DNA from: Dermabacteraceae bacterium TAE3-ERU5
GTDB taxonomy: Bacteria; Actinomycetota; Actinomycetes; Actinomycetales; Dermabacteraceae
Reading direction: 5' to 3'
Assembly: GCA_019218375.1 (NCBI GenBank)
Contig: JAHUUK010000007.1
Coordinates: 47,413-111,412 of the forward strand
Length of the DNA: 64,000 nt
Shown: positions 18,651 to 27,821 of the stretch, in pieces
Layout: every line of letters starts with the position of its first letter
How positions within the stretch are numbered: the first letter of the stretch is position 1
The notes under the pieces: generated by a model
Told to the model about the DNA's origin: nothing
Databases searched by the model: none
The model's input: only the letters and a program-made list of their open reading frames with translations
Program-made: the position numbers and the translations under genes

Positions 18651-19712
18651 CTACAGTTTCGCCGTCTTGGGGCGCGGCGCGTGTTCGCGCTCGCGCACGA
18701 TGACTTCCTGCAGCGCGGGCACCTCGGCAGAGGCTTCTGCGGCGGCGACAACCACCGTGAGCTGCGCATCCGTCGGCACCGAGCGCCTGACCAGGGCCAG
18801 CGCGATGGTGCCCAGGTCGCAGTGCTGCACGCCGCTGGTAACGTGGCCGACCTCCCGGCCCTGCAACGTCACCCTATCGCCGGGAGAGGGCAGCAGATCG
18901 CTGCCGCCGTCCAGGTGCAAGAGCACTAGGCGGCGCGGCGGCTGGCCCAGGTTAAGCACCTTCGCCACGGTTTCCTGGCCTCGGTAGCAGCCCTTCGCGG
19001 TGTGCACGGCGCTACGCAGCCAGTCCAGTTCGTGCGGGATGCTGCGCTCGTCCACCTCGCGGCACAGCCGGGGCCGGTGCGCGGCCACCCGCAGCGCCTC
19101 GGCGCTCAGGAGGCCCGCCCACAGCTCGGCGGGAACGCGCGCCAGCTGGGCACGATCCAGCAGCGAAAGCCGCCAGTCCACGGCCTCCTCCGGGTCCGGG
19201 CCGTAGGCCACTCCGCCGGGGCAGACGCCCGGCCAAGGATCGTCCCATTCCGCGAGCGGGGCGATGTCAGCCGGAAAATCGCTCACCTCGCGCAGCGGGC
19301 CGACGCTGCCGACGGCGGCCAGATCGGGCCGGGCCTGCACCTCCACCCGGGAGGCGAAACGCATCCGCTCCAGGTAAGCGATCAGGGCGGCGCCGCGGCC
19401 GGGATCGGTCACAAGCAGCACACCGTCCTCCCGTACGAGCACGGCGCAGGCCTGTTCGATGCGCCCGTTCGGGGAGAGGATCAGCAGCTCGCGGGAATCA
19501 CCCGGGGCGGCATCGAGCAGCGCCTGGGAGCTGAGCGTGTGCAGCCATTTCAGGGTGTCCGGGCCGGAAACCTCGACCGTGTCCAGGTGGGAAAAATCGA
19601 CCACGGCGCGCGCATCGAGCAGCCTGCGCTGTTCGCGCAGCGGCGCGCCGTAATGGGCGGGAACCGCCGCGTCGGGGCCGTCGCCCGCGACCGCGCCGGG
19701 CAGGTCAGGCAT
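18651..19712 (-). CDS. ygfZ: YgfZ/GcvT-domain folate-binding protein
   Basis: The protein carries the diagnostic YgfZ motif KGCYRGQETVAK near residue 240 and the GcvT-like folate-binding fold. YgfZ/IBA57 proteins use tetrahydrofolate in assembly or repair of Fe-S clusters. The open frame reaches 19769, but I favour the ATG at 19712 (MPDLPGAVAG), overlapping the upstream stop by eight bases; this gives 353 residues. The upstream gene encodes a nitrobindin-like protein. Confidence 0.88.
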   Translation of the reverse strand: MPDLPGAVAGDGPDAAVPAHYGAPLREQRRLLDARAVVDFSHLDTVEVSGPDTLKWLHTLSSQALLDAAPGDSRELLILSPNGRIEQACAVLVREDGVLLVTDPGRGAALIAYLERMRFASRVEVQARPDLAAVGSVGPLREVSDFPADIAPLAEWDDPWPGVCPGGVAYGPDPEEAVDWRLSLLDRAQLARVPAELWAGLLSAEALRVAAHRPRLCREVDERSIPHELDWLRSAVHTAKGCYRGQETVAKVLNLGQPPRRLVLLHLDGGSDLLPSPGDRVTLQGREVGHVTSGVQHCDLGTIALALVRRSVPTDAQLTVVVAAAEASAEVPALQEVIVREREHAPRPKTAKL

Positions 19713-20385
19713 CGCTGTTGCCGTCTCCGGAAAGATCGGCTTCCCCGAGCATTTCGTAATCGGCCTCATCTTCGTCTGCCGCGCGGCCCAGCTCTACCGA
19801 CATGTAGCTGGAAAGCGGCTTGTCGTCCCGGCTCGTGTCGTAGGCCCACATCAGGTTGCCGCGTACCAGCCCGAACATGCGCATGGCGGCGGCGGGGCCG
19901 GTGCCGGTCTCGGTGCGGGCCACGAAGTCGGTTGCCAGGTGGATACGCGGGCCGCGCACCTCACCCAGGTAAACATCGCAGTAGCCCTCCGGGTGGGCGA
20001 TCAGCAGTTCGACCTTGTGCGGGGACTGCGCCTCCGTTTCGCCCTCCTTGACGGGGCCGGTCACGCGCCAGTAGCCGCTTTCTTCGGTGAGCAGGCGGCG
20101 CTCGATCTCGCCCTCTTGCGGGGTTTCGGGCTCTTCTTCCGCGCCCTCCACGAAAGCGGCGGTGGGCGGGGCGGGCGGCGGAACGTCCAGCACCCAGGTG
20201 CGCATCTGCCACGCCAGGGTCTTGCTGTCGGACGGCTTGATCTGGAGGGTCTGTTCGATTCGCTTGCCGACCTCTTCCCCGTCGTCACCGGGGAGCTGCA
20301 CGGCACCGCTGCCCTCCCAGCTGCCAACCAGCCAGGCGAGGGGGTAGAGCGAAGGATCTAGCGAGGAATCAAGAATGATCGGCAT
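19705..20385 (-). CDS. Ferric nitrobindin-like protein (DUF1794/FABP-like)
   Basis: The 226-residue protein has the nitrobindin beta-barrel opening LAWLVGSWEGSG near residue 17. True nitrobindins bind haem through a histidine in a C-terminal PHLSA-like motif; here the aligned stretch reads SSYMSVEL, with Tyr in place of His. Such His-less proteins are common in actinobacteria and their role is unknown. An acidic insert (GAEEEPETPQEGE) interrupts the barrel. It is coupled to ygfZ by an eight-base overlap. Confidence 0.82.
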   Translation of the reverse strand: MPIILDSSLDPSLYPLAWLVGSWEGSGAVQLPGDDGEEVGKRIEQTLQIKPSDSKTLAWQMRTWVLDVPPPAPPTAAFVEGAEEEPETPQEGEIERRLLTEESGYWRVTGPVKEGETEAQSPHKVELLIAHPEGYCDVYLGEVRGPRIHLATDFVARTETGTGPAAAMRMFGLVRGNLMWAYDTSRDDKPLSSYMSVELGRAADEDEADYEMLGEADLSGDGNSDA

Positions 20386-20435
20386 AGCCTCAGTTTAGCT
20401 ATCCGCTCCGCGCGTGTCCCTACCCGCGTGTGTTG

Positions 20436-21185
20436 TTAAAGCGGGATCATCCTTACCGCGAGGAACACCACGAACCCGGTTACCGCCACCGGCGCGCAGG
20501 CGTTGGTGAGCACCGCGCGGGCCTCACGGGCACGAAACACGGTGCTGAGGAGGTAGGTGATTGCCACAGAAAGGCAAGCGATAACGGAGCCCACCCCGGC
20601 CCCGATGAGTAGCGGGTGCTCGCTGGGCAGCAGGAAGTAACTGGTGAAAGCGGGCACCAGGGTGCCCGCGAAGATGGCCGACGGCACGGCTGCCACGCCG
20701 GGCAGGGGCAGCGCCAACACGAACGAGGTCGCGACCAGCGCGGAGGCAGCGGTAACGATAAGCCCGATTCCGGCGGAGGCGTGTACGGCCTCCACCCAGC
20801 CCGCCGAAAGCGCGGCCAAAATAGCGCCGGTCACGGTGCCGGTGAGCGATTCGGTGAGCTGGCTACGTTCGGGACGCAACATTTGCTGCAGGAAACTGGC
20901 GAACACGGCGAACACCATTACCAGGGCGATCCCTGCGGCGGCGTTGGCAACACTGGTGGAAAGGGCCACCACCAGCCCGGCGATGCCGGTTAGCACCATC
21001 ACCAGGCGAGTGCTGCGCGGGGTGGGCAGTTCCAACAGATCGGGCCAGCCGGCCGTCAGCATCACGATCACGAACGCACAGGTGAGCGCCACCAGGTAGA
21101 CGGCGTAACCGCCGCCCACAATTACCGCGAGCGCAATCAGAAGTCCGAGCGCTGCCCCGAGCGGTGTGCGCGCTGCCGATCCCAT
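20436..21185 (-). CDS. Hypothetical multi-pass membrane protein, 249 residues
   Basis: I do not recognise the family. It has about eight hydrophobic helices with short loops and a single cytosolic-looking loop containing MLRPERSQLTESLTG; this gives a permease-like appearance without a known motif. The ATG at 21185 is preferred to the TTG three bases upstream. It is divergent from mshD with a 77-base gap and precedes the nitrobindin-like gene. Confidence 0.7.
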   Translation of the reverse strand: MGSAARTPLGAALGLLIALAVIVGGGYAVYLVALTCAFVIVMLTAGWPDLLELPTPRSTRLVMVLTGIAGLVVALSTSVANAAAGIALVMVFAVFASFLQQMLRPERSQLTESLTGTVTGAILAALSAGWVEAVHASAGIGLIVTAASALVATSFVLALPLPGVAAVPSAIFAGTLVPAFTSYFLLPSEHPLLIGAGVGSVIACLSVAITYLLSTVFRAREARAVLTNACAPVAVTGFVVFLAVRMIPL

Positions 21186-21262
21186 CAAAACCCAAAGTCC
21201 CTTCGCCGTGCTTAGTTACAGTTGAGTCTACGTGCTGTGAACGGGTAAGGAGTGGTGCGCGG

Positions 21263-22249
21263 ATGCTAAGGAAGAATGTTCTCACCCCGGAAGAAAGCGC
21301 CCTGGTGCGGGAGCTGGTGGCCGACGTCTCCCGTCACGACGGGGTGGCCCCGTTGGACGAAGCCGCCCTGCTCAGGCTCACCCCTGGGGGCGCGGGGGCG
21401 CAGCATTTCCTACTGCCGCAAGCCGAAACGGGCGCAAAAAGCACGGGCGCAGAAAACACGGGAGAGCGACTTGTCGGCTATGCCAGCCTGCTGCCCGACG
21501 GCACGATTCAGGGCGCGGTAGCGCCCGCCCAGCGGCGGCGCGGCGCGGGAGCAAAATTGCTGACCGCAGCCCATGCCCAGGCGCCGCAGGGAGGGGCCTG
21601 GGCGCACGGTGCGCTGCCGGAAAGCGCGGCTTTCATGGCGAAGCAGGGGTGGGTAGCAAACCGGGAACTCCTGGTGATGAGCGCCGATCCGGCAAAGGCG
21701 CGCCTGGCCCTTGGCGATAAAGATTCCGCTACCTCCGGCGCGGTTGGCCTGTACCTGCGTGAAAGCAGGGGAGAAGCCGATCTGGAACTGTTGTATTCGC
21801 TCAACGCGGCTGCTTTCGCGCATCACCCCGAGCAGGGGAAACTGAGCCTGGCCGACCTGCGCCAGCGCTTCGCGCAGCCGTGGTTTTCCGCCGCGCGCCT
21901 TCTTTTCGCGTTCAGGGCGTGCCCGCCTCAGGCCGCTGCGGGGCAGGAAGGGCCGGGAATTGCCGACGAGGGAATGACCCCGGTCGGTTTTGTCTGGCTG
22001 AAAGAGGACGAACTCTACGTGCTGGGGGTCCACCCGGACGCGCAGGGCGAGGGAGTCGGGTGGAAACTGCTCGCGGCGGCTCTGCGACTGGCGGTAGCAG
22101 AGGCGCTGCCGGAGCTGAAACTTTACGTGGACGCGGCGAACACTGCGGCTGTTGCGCTGTATAAAAAGGCCGGTTTCCAGGTTGTGGAAAGCCATACCCG
22201 CTATGTTCCGGGCGCGCAGGCGGTAACCTCGTGCGGTGGGGCCGAATAA
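21263..22249 (+). CDS. mshD: Mycothiol synthase
   Basis: The ATG at 21263 follows AAGGAG with a ten-base spacer, giving 328 residues. The protein contains two GNAT domains: a degenerate N-terminal one (AQRRRGAGAKLLTAAH) and a C-terminal one with the acetyl-CoA loop LGVHPDAQGEGVGWKLL and the LYVDAANTAAVALYKKAGF helix. MshD acetylates Cys-GlcN-Ins in the last step of mycothiol synthesis. Its presence places the organism among mycothiol-producing actinobacteria. Confidence 0.85.
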   Translation: MLRKNVLTPEESALVRELVADVSRHDGVAPLDEAALLRLTPGGAGAQHFLLPQAETGAKSTGAENTGERLVGYASLLPDGTIQGAVAPAQRRRGAGAKLLTAAHAQAPQGGAWAHGALPESAAFMAKQGWVANRELLVMSADPAKARLALGDKDSATSGAVGLYLRESRGEADLELLYSLNAAAFAHHPEQGKLSLADLRQRFAQPWFSAARLLFAFRACPPQAAAGQEGPGIADEGMTPVGFVWLKEDELYVLGVHPDAQGEGVGWKLLAAALRLAVAEALPELKLYVDAANTAAVALYKKAGFQVVESHTRYVPGAQAVTSCGGAE

Positions 22250-22280
22250 TTTGAGCACAGATAGCTAGAGAGGGGCGCAA

Positions 22281-23225
22281 ATGCCGTTTCGGGAGTCGCT
22301 GCCGAGCGACGTGGTGGTTGCCGCCGGCGCCCTGGTCTGGCGCGAGGGCGAGGACGGGATAGAGATCCTGCTTGTGCACAGCCCCCGCTACGACGAATGG
22401 TCCTACCCCAAGGGCAAGGTGGACGCGGGAGAATCGCTGCCCGCCACGGCGGTGCGGGAAATCGCGGAAGAAACCGGCTGGAGCGTGCGCCTACACCAGC
22501 CCCTGCCCACCGCCGTTTACCTGCTGCCCGGCGGCCGCACCAAGATCGTGCGTTACTGGACCGCCACGGCCCGCGCGAAAACCTACGGTGGCCCGAAGAA
22601 CCCGCGCGAGATAGACGACGTGCGCTGGGTGCCGCTGCCGGAGGCCAGGCGAATGCTGATCCGTCAGTCCCATCACGTGCAGCTCGATGCCTTAGAGCGC
22701 TTTATCGCTACCGGCACGCTGCGCACCAACCCGATCATTATTCAGCGCCATGCGGCAGCCCTCGGTAGGGCTAAGTGGCGTAAGGGGGAGGAGACGCGTC
22801 CCCTGAATAAGAAGGGGAAAAAACAGGCCAAGATGCTGCCGCAGATACTGTCGGCATTCACCCCGCAGCGCATAGTCACCAGCCCCTGGAAGCGCTGCGA
22901 TGCAACGATGGCACCCTTCGCCAAACTGTCGGGAATAGATGTGCGGCGCAAGGATTCGCTGACCGAGGCGGCGAACGAACAGCGGCCCTCGCGCACCGCC
23001 GCCGTCATGGAACGCATCCTCGTCGGCGGAAACTCCTGCGTGGTGTGCACGCATCGGCCGGTGCTGCCCACGCTGATCGAAGTCGCTAAGCAGCACGCCA
23101 CGGAAGAGGTGGCGCGCGAACTGCCCAAGAAAGACCCCTACCTGGCCGCGGGCGAGATGCTGATTCTGCATACCACCGTAAAAGGGCTGGTAGTGGCGCT
23201 GGAAAGGCACATTAGCGAACCGTAG
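22281..23225 (+). CDS. mutT1: MutT1-type Nudix hydrolase fused to a histidine phosphatase domain
   Basis: The 314-residue protein has an N-terminal Nudix box in the pattern G-x5-E-x7-R-E-x2-E-E-x-G at about residues 46-66 and a C-terminal histidine-phosphatase domain whose catalytic RHG-like motif is IIQRHAAALGRAKW. This matches mycobacterial MutT1, which removes 8-oxo-dGTP or Ap(n)A-type nucleotides. It begins 31 bases after mshD; oxidative-damage control is the shared theme. Confidence 0.86.
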   Translation: MPFRESLPSDVVVAAGALVWREGEDGIEILLVHSPRYDEWSYPKGKVDAGESLPATAVREIAEETGWSVRLHQPLPTAVYLLPGGRTKIVRYWTATARAKTYGGPKNPREIDDVRWVPLPEARRMLIRQSHHVQLDALERFIATGTLRTNPIIIQRHAAALGRAKWRKGEETRPLNKKGKKQAKMLPQILSAFTPQRIVTSPWKRCDATMAPFAKLSGIDVRRKDSLTEAANEQRPSRTAAVMERILVGGNSCVVCTHRPVLPTLIEVAKQHATEEVARELPKKDPYLAAGEMLILHTTVKGLVVALERHISEP

Positions 23226-23393
23226 GCGGGAGGGGTGGCGGCTCTTTTGCGCCATTACCGCCCGGCCAGAGAACATTAACCCCGCGTTCACTCTTACTCG
23301 GTTTTCACGTCACCTAGGCTTCCTAGTGTCGTTTCCGACGGCGCCTTTGCGTCGGGAAACAACTACCGGGCCGACGCCCGCAGGAGGTAAGAC

Positions 23394-24518
23394 GTGAACG
23401 TCCGCACCCGCAAGATTGCTGTACTTGCCGCTACCGCCCTTATCGGCTCGCTCGGCCTCACCGCCTGCAGCGGCAACGACGGCGGCGTGAAAAAAGCTGA
23501 TTCGGCAGGCAGTGCCCCGGCGGCTACCGCAGCGGATCTGAGCGGCAGCATCGCCGGATCGGGCGCTTCGTCCATCGAATCCGCCACCACCGCCTGGACG
23601 CAGAACTTCAAGGCACTCAACCCGCAGGCGCAGGTCACCTACGATGCGATCGGTTCCGGTAAGGGCCGCGATCAGTTCCTCGCCGGTGGTGTGGCCTTCG
23701 CAGGTTCCGACGCCGCGCTGAAGCCGGAAGAGATCGAAAAGGCAAAGCAGCGCTGCTTCGGTGGTAACGCGGTAGACATCCCCGTCTACATTTCCCCGAT
23801 TGCGATCGTGTTCAAGCTCGATGGTGTGAAGGAACTGAACCTGGCCCCGGCCACCCTCGCGGGCATCTTTAACGGCAAGATCACCACCTGGAACGATCCG
23901 GCCATCGCCGCCGATAACCCCGGTGTGGAGCTACCCGCCACCGCCATCGTTCCGGTGCACCGTTCCGACAAGTCCGGCACCACCGAAAACTTCACCGAGT
24001 ACCTGTCGGCCACCGCCGGCGAGGCCTGGGGGCACAAGGCCTCCGGTACCTGGCCGATGGACGGGGGCCAGTCCGGCGAGGGCACCTCGGGCCTGATCTC
24101 GGTGGTTGAGGGCGGCAACGGCACCATCGGCTATGCCGACGCTTCTAAGGCGGGTAACCTCGCCACCGCCAAGATCAAGGTGGGCGATGCCTGGGTCGGC
24201 CACAGCGCGGAGGGCGCCGCCAAAGCCGTGGAAGTTTCCCCGCGCGTGGAGGGACGCAGCGAACACGACATCGCCCTCGAGCTGGATCGTAAGACCACCG
24301 AGGCCGGTGCCTACCCGCTCGTACTCGTCTCCTACATGATCACCTGCGATACCTACGAGGACGCGAACAACGCAGAACTGGTTAAGGGCTTCGCCAAGTA
24401 CGTCGTTTCCGAGGCGGGGCAGAAGGCGGCCCAGGAACTGGCCGGATCGGCCCCGCTTTCCGCGAAGCTGCGCGAAGAGGCCGACAAGGCCATCGACGCC
24501 ATCAAAGCCAAGGGCTGA
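23394..24518 (+). CDS. pstS: Phosphate ABC transporter substrate-binding lipoprotein
   Basis: The GTG start follows AGGAGGTAA. The protein has 374 residues with a lipoprotein signal ending in GLTACSGN (lipidated Cys near residue 24). Phosphate-contact stretches are GSGASSIES, GSGKGRDQFLAGG and RSDKSGTTENF. It captures phosphate outside the membrane for PstCAB. It heads the pstSCAB operon after a 168-base leader. Confidence 0.94.
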   Translation: MNVRTRKIAVLAATALIGSLGLTACSGNDGGVKKADSAGSAPAATAADLSGSIAGSGASSIESATTAWTQNFKALNPQAQVTYDAIGSGKGRDQFLAGGVAFAGSDAALKPEEIEKAKQRCFGGNAVDIPVYISPIAIVFKLDGVKELNLAPATLAGIFNGKITTWNDPAIAADNPGVELPATAIVPVHRSDKSGTTENFTEYLSATAGEAWGHKASGTWPMDGGQSGEGTSGLISVVEGGNGTIGYADASKAGNLATAKIKVGDAWVGHSAEGAAKAVEVSPRVEGRSEHDIALELDRKTTEAGAYPLVLVSYMITCDTYEDANNAELVKGFAKYVVSEAGQKAAQELAGSAPLSAKLREEADKAIDAIKAKG

Positions 24519-24542
24519 GAGCGGCCCCGCTAAGGAAAAACC

Positions 24543-25487
24543 ATGACTGTTGAAGCTGGCGCCAAACGGCGCACGCGCACCAGGCCAGGCGATGCCCTGT
24601 TTTCGGGGCTGAGCCTGGCCTCGGGGCTGGTCATTTTCCTGACCCTGCTCCTGGTCGCCGTATTCCTCACCCTGCAATCACTCCCAGCGATCCAGGAAAG
24701 CCGCGAGGTAACAGGGAACGCGGATGCGGTATCCCTGCTCGAATACACCGGCCCGCTTGTTTACGGCACCGTTTTGGCCGCCGTACTGGCGCTGCTGATG
24801 GCGGTCCCGATCTCCGTGGGAATCGCGCTGTTCATCTCGCACTACGCTCCCCGCAAACTGGCGCAGACGCTCGGCTACCTGGTTGATCTGCTGGCAGCCG
24901 TGCCCTCGGTCGTGTTCGGCCTGTGGGGCGGTGTCTGGTTGGTTCCCAGGCTGGAACCGCTTTTCATGGGGCTGCACAACTACCTCGGTTTCATCCCCCT
25001 CTTCGGCGGTAACGTCACCGCCCCCATGCGCAACATCGCGGCGGCCTCCGTGGTGCTTGCGGTAATGATCCTGCCCATCATCACCGCCGTCACCCGCGAA
25101 GTTTTCCTGCAGGTGCCCAGGCTGCATGAGGAGGCGGCGCTGGCGCTCGGGGCCACCCGCTGGGAAATGATCCGCATGTCGGTGCTGCCCTTCGGACGCT
25201 CGGGAATCATGAGCGCGTCCATGCTCGGCCTCGGCCGGGCACTGGGCGAAACCATGGCCGTGCTGATGGTGCTTTCGGCGGGCAGTACCTATTCCCTGCA
25301 CATCCTCGAAGTGGGGATGCACAACACCATCGCCGCAAATATCGCCTCGCAAAGCGCGGAAAGCTCCGGCGTGCAAATGTCCCGCCTGATCTTCACCGGC
25401 CTGGTGCTGTTCATCATCACCTTCGTGATCAATTCGATCGCCCGCTGGATAGTGAACCGACGCAAAGAATTCTCGGGAGCCAACTGA
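24543..25487 (+). CDS. pstC: Phosphate ABC transporter permease PstC
   Basis: The 314-residue protein has six membrane helices and the permease coupling loop EEAALALGATRWEMIRMSVLP. It starts 24 bases after pstS and its TGA shares one base with the pstA ATG (TGATG). Confidence 0.93.
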   Translation: MTVEAGAKRRTRTRPGDALFSGLSLASGLVIFLTLLLVAVFLTLQSLPAIQESREVTGNADAVSLLEYTGPLVYGTVLAAVLALLMAVPISVGIALFISHYAPRKLAQTLGYLVDLLAAVPSVVFGLWGGVWLVPRLEPLFMGLHNYLGFIPLFGGNVTAPMRNIAAASVVLAVMILPIITAVTREVFLQVPRLHEEAALALGATRWEMIRMSVLPFGRSGIMSASMLGLGRALGETMAVLMVLSAGSTYSLHILEVGMHNTIAANIASQSAESSGVQMSRLIFTGLVLFIITFVINSIARWIVNRRKEFSGAN

Positions 25488-26617
25488 TGACCACTGCTAT
25501 CTCCACCGGGGAGCGCAGCCTGCCCTGGTACCACCTGGTGTTCACCGGCATCGCCGCGGTGCTGGTGAGCGTGCTGCTGCTGACGCTAACGTCGTCCCTC
25601 AGCATCGCCTCCGCGGTAGTGATCGGTTTCTTCGCACACCTCGCGATCACCTTCGGGTATTCCCGCTACCGTGAAGGCCCCCGCTGGGCGCGCGACAGGG
25701 TGATGACCCTGCTCGTAATTGCGGCTTTCGCGCTGGCCATGCTGCCGCTCGTGTCGCTGCTGTGGGAGGTCACATCACGCGGTCTGAAACGCCTGGTCGC
25801 GCCGTTCCCCGGCTATTTCTGGCAGACGGACATGGCGGGCGTTATCGGCGGCATGGAAGCCGGGGGCGTGCTACACGCCATCGTCGGCACCCTGCTGATA
25901 ACCGCGGCAGCCACCGTGATTTCCGTGCCCATCGGTCTGTTCACCGCGATCTTCCTGGTCGAATACTCGTCCGGCCCGCGCACCAGGGTGCTTGCGAAAG
26001 GCATCACCTTCTTGGTGGACGTGATGACGGGTATTCCTTCCATCGTGGCGGGCCTGTTTGCGCTGGCCCTGTTCGTCACAGTGACCGGCAACCAGGGGCT
26101 TCGCATCGGTGCGATGGGCGCGGTCGCGCTCTGCGTGCTGATGATCCCCACCGTGGTGCGTTCCAGCGAAGAAATGCTGCGGCTCGTGCCGCACGAACTG
26201 CGCGAAGCCTCCTATGCACTGGGGGTGCCGAAATGGCTGACCATTGTGCGCGTGGTGCTGCGTACCTCGGTTGCCGGTATCACCACCGGCATCACCCTGG
26301 CCATCGCCCGCGTGATCGGAGAAACCGCGCCCCTGCTGCTCACCATTGGATTTGTTCCGGCGCTGAATGCCAACCTGTTTGCAGGCCGCATGGCCACCCT
26401 GCCCACTTACATCAATAGTCAGTTCAAGCTGGGTAACGCGGTCTGTAACTCGGATACGGTAACCAACCCGATTACGCAGCTTGCCTATAACTGCTCTACC
26501 TCAATCAACTATGATCGCGCCTGGGCTGCGGCCCTCACCCTCATCCTGATCGTGATGGTGCTTAACGTGATCGCCCGTCTCGTGAGCCACTACTTCGCCC
26601 CGAAGGCCGGGCGTTAA
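25487..26617 (+). CDS. pstA: Phosphate ABC transporter permease PstA
   Basis: The protein has 376 residues, longer than the usual 280-300 because of an N-terminal extension with two extra hydrophobic segments ([20 protein letters not shown] and [20 protein letters not shown]) before the standard six helices. The coupling loop is [20 protein letters not shown]. It is translationally coupled to pstC. Confidence 0.92.
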   Translation: MTTAISTGERSLPWYHLVFTGIAAVLVSVLLLTLTSSLSIASAVVIGFFAHLAITFGYSRYREGPRWARDRVMTLLVIAAFALAMLPLVSLLWEVTSRGLKRLVAPFPGYFWQTDMAGVIGGMEAGGVLHAIVGTLLITAAATVISVPIGLFTAIFLVEYSSGPRTRVLAKGITFLVDVMTGIPSIVAGLFALALFVTVTGNQGLRIGAMGAVALCVLMIPTVVRSSEEMLRLVPHELREASYALGVPKWLTIVRVVLRTSVAGITTGITLAIARVIGETAPLLLTIGFVPALNANLFAGRMATLPTYINSQFKLGNAVCNSDTVTNPITQLAYNCSTSINYDRAWAAALTLILIVMVLNVIARLVSHYFAPKAGR

Positions 26618-26651
26618 GCTGCCTGACGGACCCAGAAAGGACCGCCCCCAA

Positions 26652-27431
26652 ATGTCTCACCGTATAGATGTAGAAAACCTCAACGTTTTCTACGGTAACT
26701 TCCTGGCTGTCGAGGACGTTTCGATGACGATTGCGCCGCAGAGCGTGACCGCCCTGATCGGCCCCTCCGGCTGCGGTAAATCCACCTTCCTGCGCACCCT
26801 TAATCGCATGCACGAAGTTATCCCCGGCGCGCGCGCCGAGGGCAGCGTCACGATCGCCGGAGAAAACATTTACGCGCCCGGCGTGGACCCCGTAAACGTG
26901 CGCCGCCGCGTGGGCATGGTGTTCCAGCGTCCCAACCCGTTCCCCACCATGTCTATCGCGGAAAACGTGCTGGCGGGCGTACGGCTTAACAACCGGCGCA
27001 TCTCCAAGGCTGAGGCTGACGAACTGGTCGAATCCTCCCTCACCGGCGCGAACCTGTGGAACGAGGTTAAAGACAGGCTGGATAAGCCCGGTTCCGGTCT
27101 TTCCGGAGGCCAGCAGCAGCGCCTGTGTATTGCCCGCACCATCGCCGTTAAGCCCGACGTGATCTTGATGGACGAGCCGTGCTCCGCGCTCGACCCGATC
27201 TCCACCCTCGCCATCGAAGACCTCATCCATGAGATGAAGAACGACTACACAATCGTGATCGTTACCCACAACATGCAGCAGGCCTCGCGCGTTTCCGATA
27301 AGACGGCCTTCTTCAACATCGCGGGCACCGGCAAGCCCGGCAAGCTCATCGAGATGGACGACACCCAGGTGATGTTCCAAAACCCGAAGGAAAAGTCCAC
27401 CGAGGACTACATCTCGGGGCGCTTCGGGTAG
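26652..27431 (+). CDS. pstB: Phosphate ABC transporter ATP-binding protein PstB
   Basis: The 259-residue ATPase has Walker [10 protein letters not shown], signature LSGGQQQRL, Walker [14 protein letters not shown] with the PstB-specific Cys, and switch histidine [13 protein letters not shown]. It completes pstSCAB; no phoU follows. Confidence 0.95.
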   Translation: MSHRIDVENLNVFYGNFLAVEDVSMTIAPQSVTALIGPSGCGKSTFLRTLNRMHEVIPGARAEGSVTIAGENIYAPGVDPVNVRRRVGMVFQRPNPFPTMSIAENVLAGVRLNNRRISKAEADELVESSLTGANLWNEVKDRLDKPGSGLSGGQQQRLCIARTIAVKPDVILMDEPCSALDPISTLAIEDLIHEMKNDYTIVIVTHNMQQASRVSDKTAFFNIAGTGKPGKLIEMDDTQVMFQNPKEKSTEDYISGRFG

Positions 27432-27447
27432 GCACAACCGGGATCAC

Positions 27448-27512
27448 CGCACGCGGGCATGTCGCCTCAGGGAGGATCAGACCTGGGGATGACGTGCCCG
27501 CGTGCGTTTTTT
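27448..27512 (+). terminator. Terminator of the pst operon
   Basis: Twelve-base arms CGCACGCGGGCA and TGCCCGCGTGCG flank a long loop and are followed directly by six T at 27507-27512. Confidence 0.88.
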
Positions 27513-27571
27513 CCTAGCATTAAACGAGGTAAGGAAGCGATACGAAACCATTTCCTACGGAAGGAAAAGCT

Positions 27572-27661
27572 ATGAGCGGGTTACTGTTGGTGGCGGTCGG
27601 GGGCTTCGTTTTGGCTGGCTCCGTGGCGGGCCTAGTCATCTTCCTGACCCTAAAAGATTAA
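27572..27661 (+). CDS. Micropeptide with a single membrane helix, 29 residues
   Basis: An ATG preceded by AAGGAAAAG opens a 29-residue peptide beginning MSGLLLVAVGG and ending VIFLTLKD; nearly all of it is one hydrophobic helix. The size and build recall KdpF- or CydX-like accessory peptides, but I cannot assign a partner. It is followed 32 bases later by a second, similar micropeptide. Confidence 0.6.
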   Translation: MSGLLLVAVGGFVLAGSVAGLVIFLTLKD

Positions 27662-27693
27662 GCAGCTTTAATCCGCGTTTATAGGAGGGCAGC

Positions 27694-27819
27694 ATGGGAA
27701 GCGAACTGTTTCTGCCGAGCGTTTCCGAGATCGTCTACGGGCTGATAATTCTGATCGGCATAATCGGTATTCCCGCCGCGATAGCCCTCGGCGTCATCTT
27801 CCTGACCAAGAAGAAATAG
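27694..27819 (+). CDS. Micropeptide with a single membrane helix, 41 residues
   Basis: A strong AGGAGG lies at 27683-27688, five bases before the ATG. The 41-residue peptide has a short polar N-terminus (MGSELFLPSVSE), one long hydrophobic helix and the ending GVIFLTKKK. The VIFLT-plus-lysine end echoes the preceding micropeptide, suggesting an ancient duplication. Its stop is three bases from the stop of the convergent amidase gene. Confidence 0.65.
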   Translation: MGSELFLPSVSEIVYGLIILIGIIGIPAAIALGVIFLTKKK

Positions 27820-27821
27820 CC

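Noticed and set aside
23284..23312. Pho box before pstS
   Set aside because: GTTCACT and a GTTTTCAC resemble half-sites but their spacing does not fit an 11-base direct repeat well enough.
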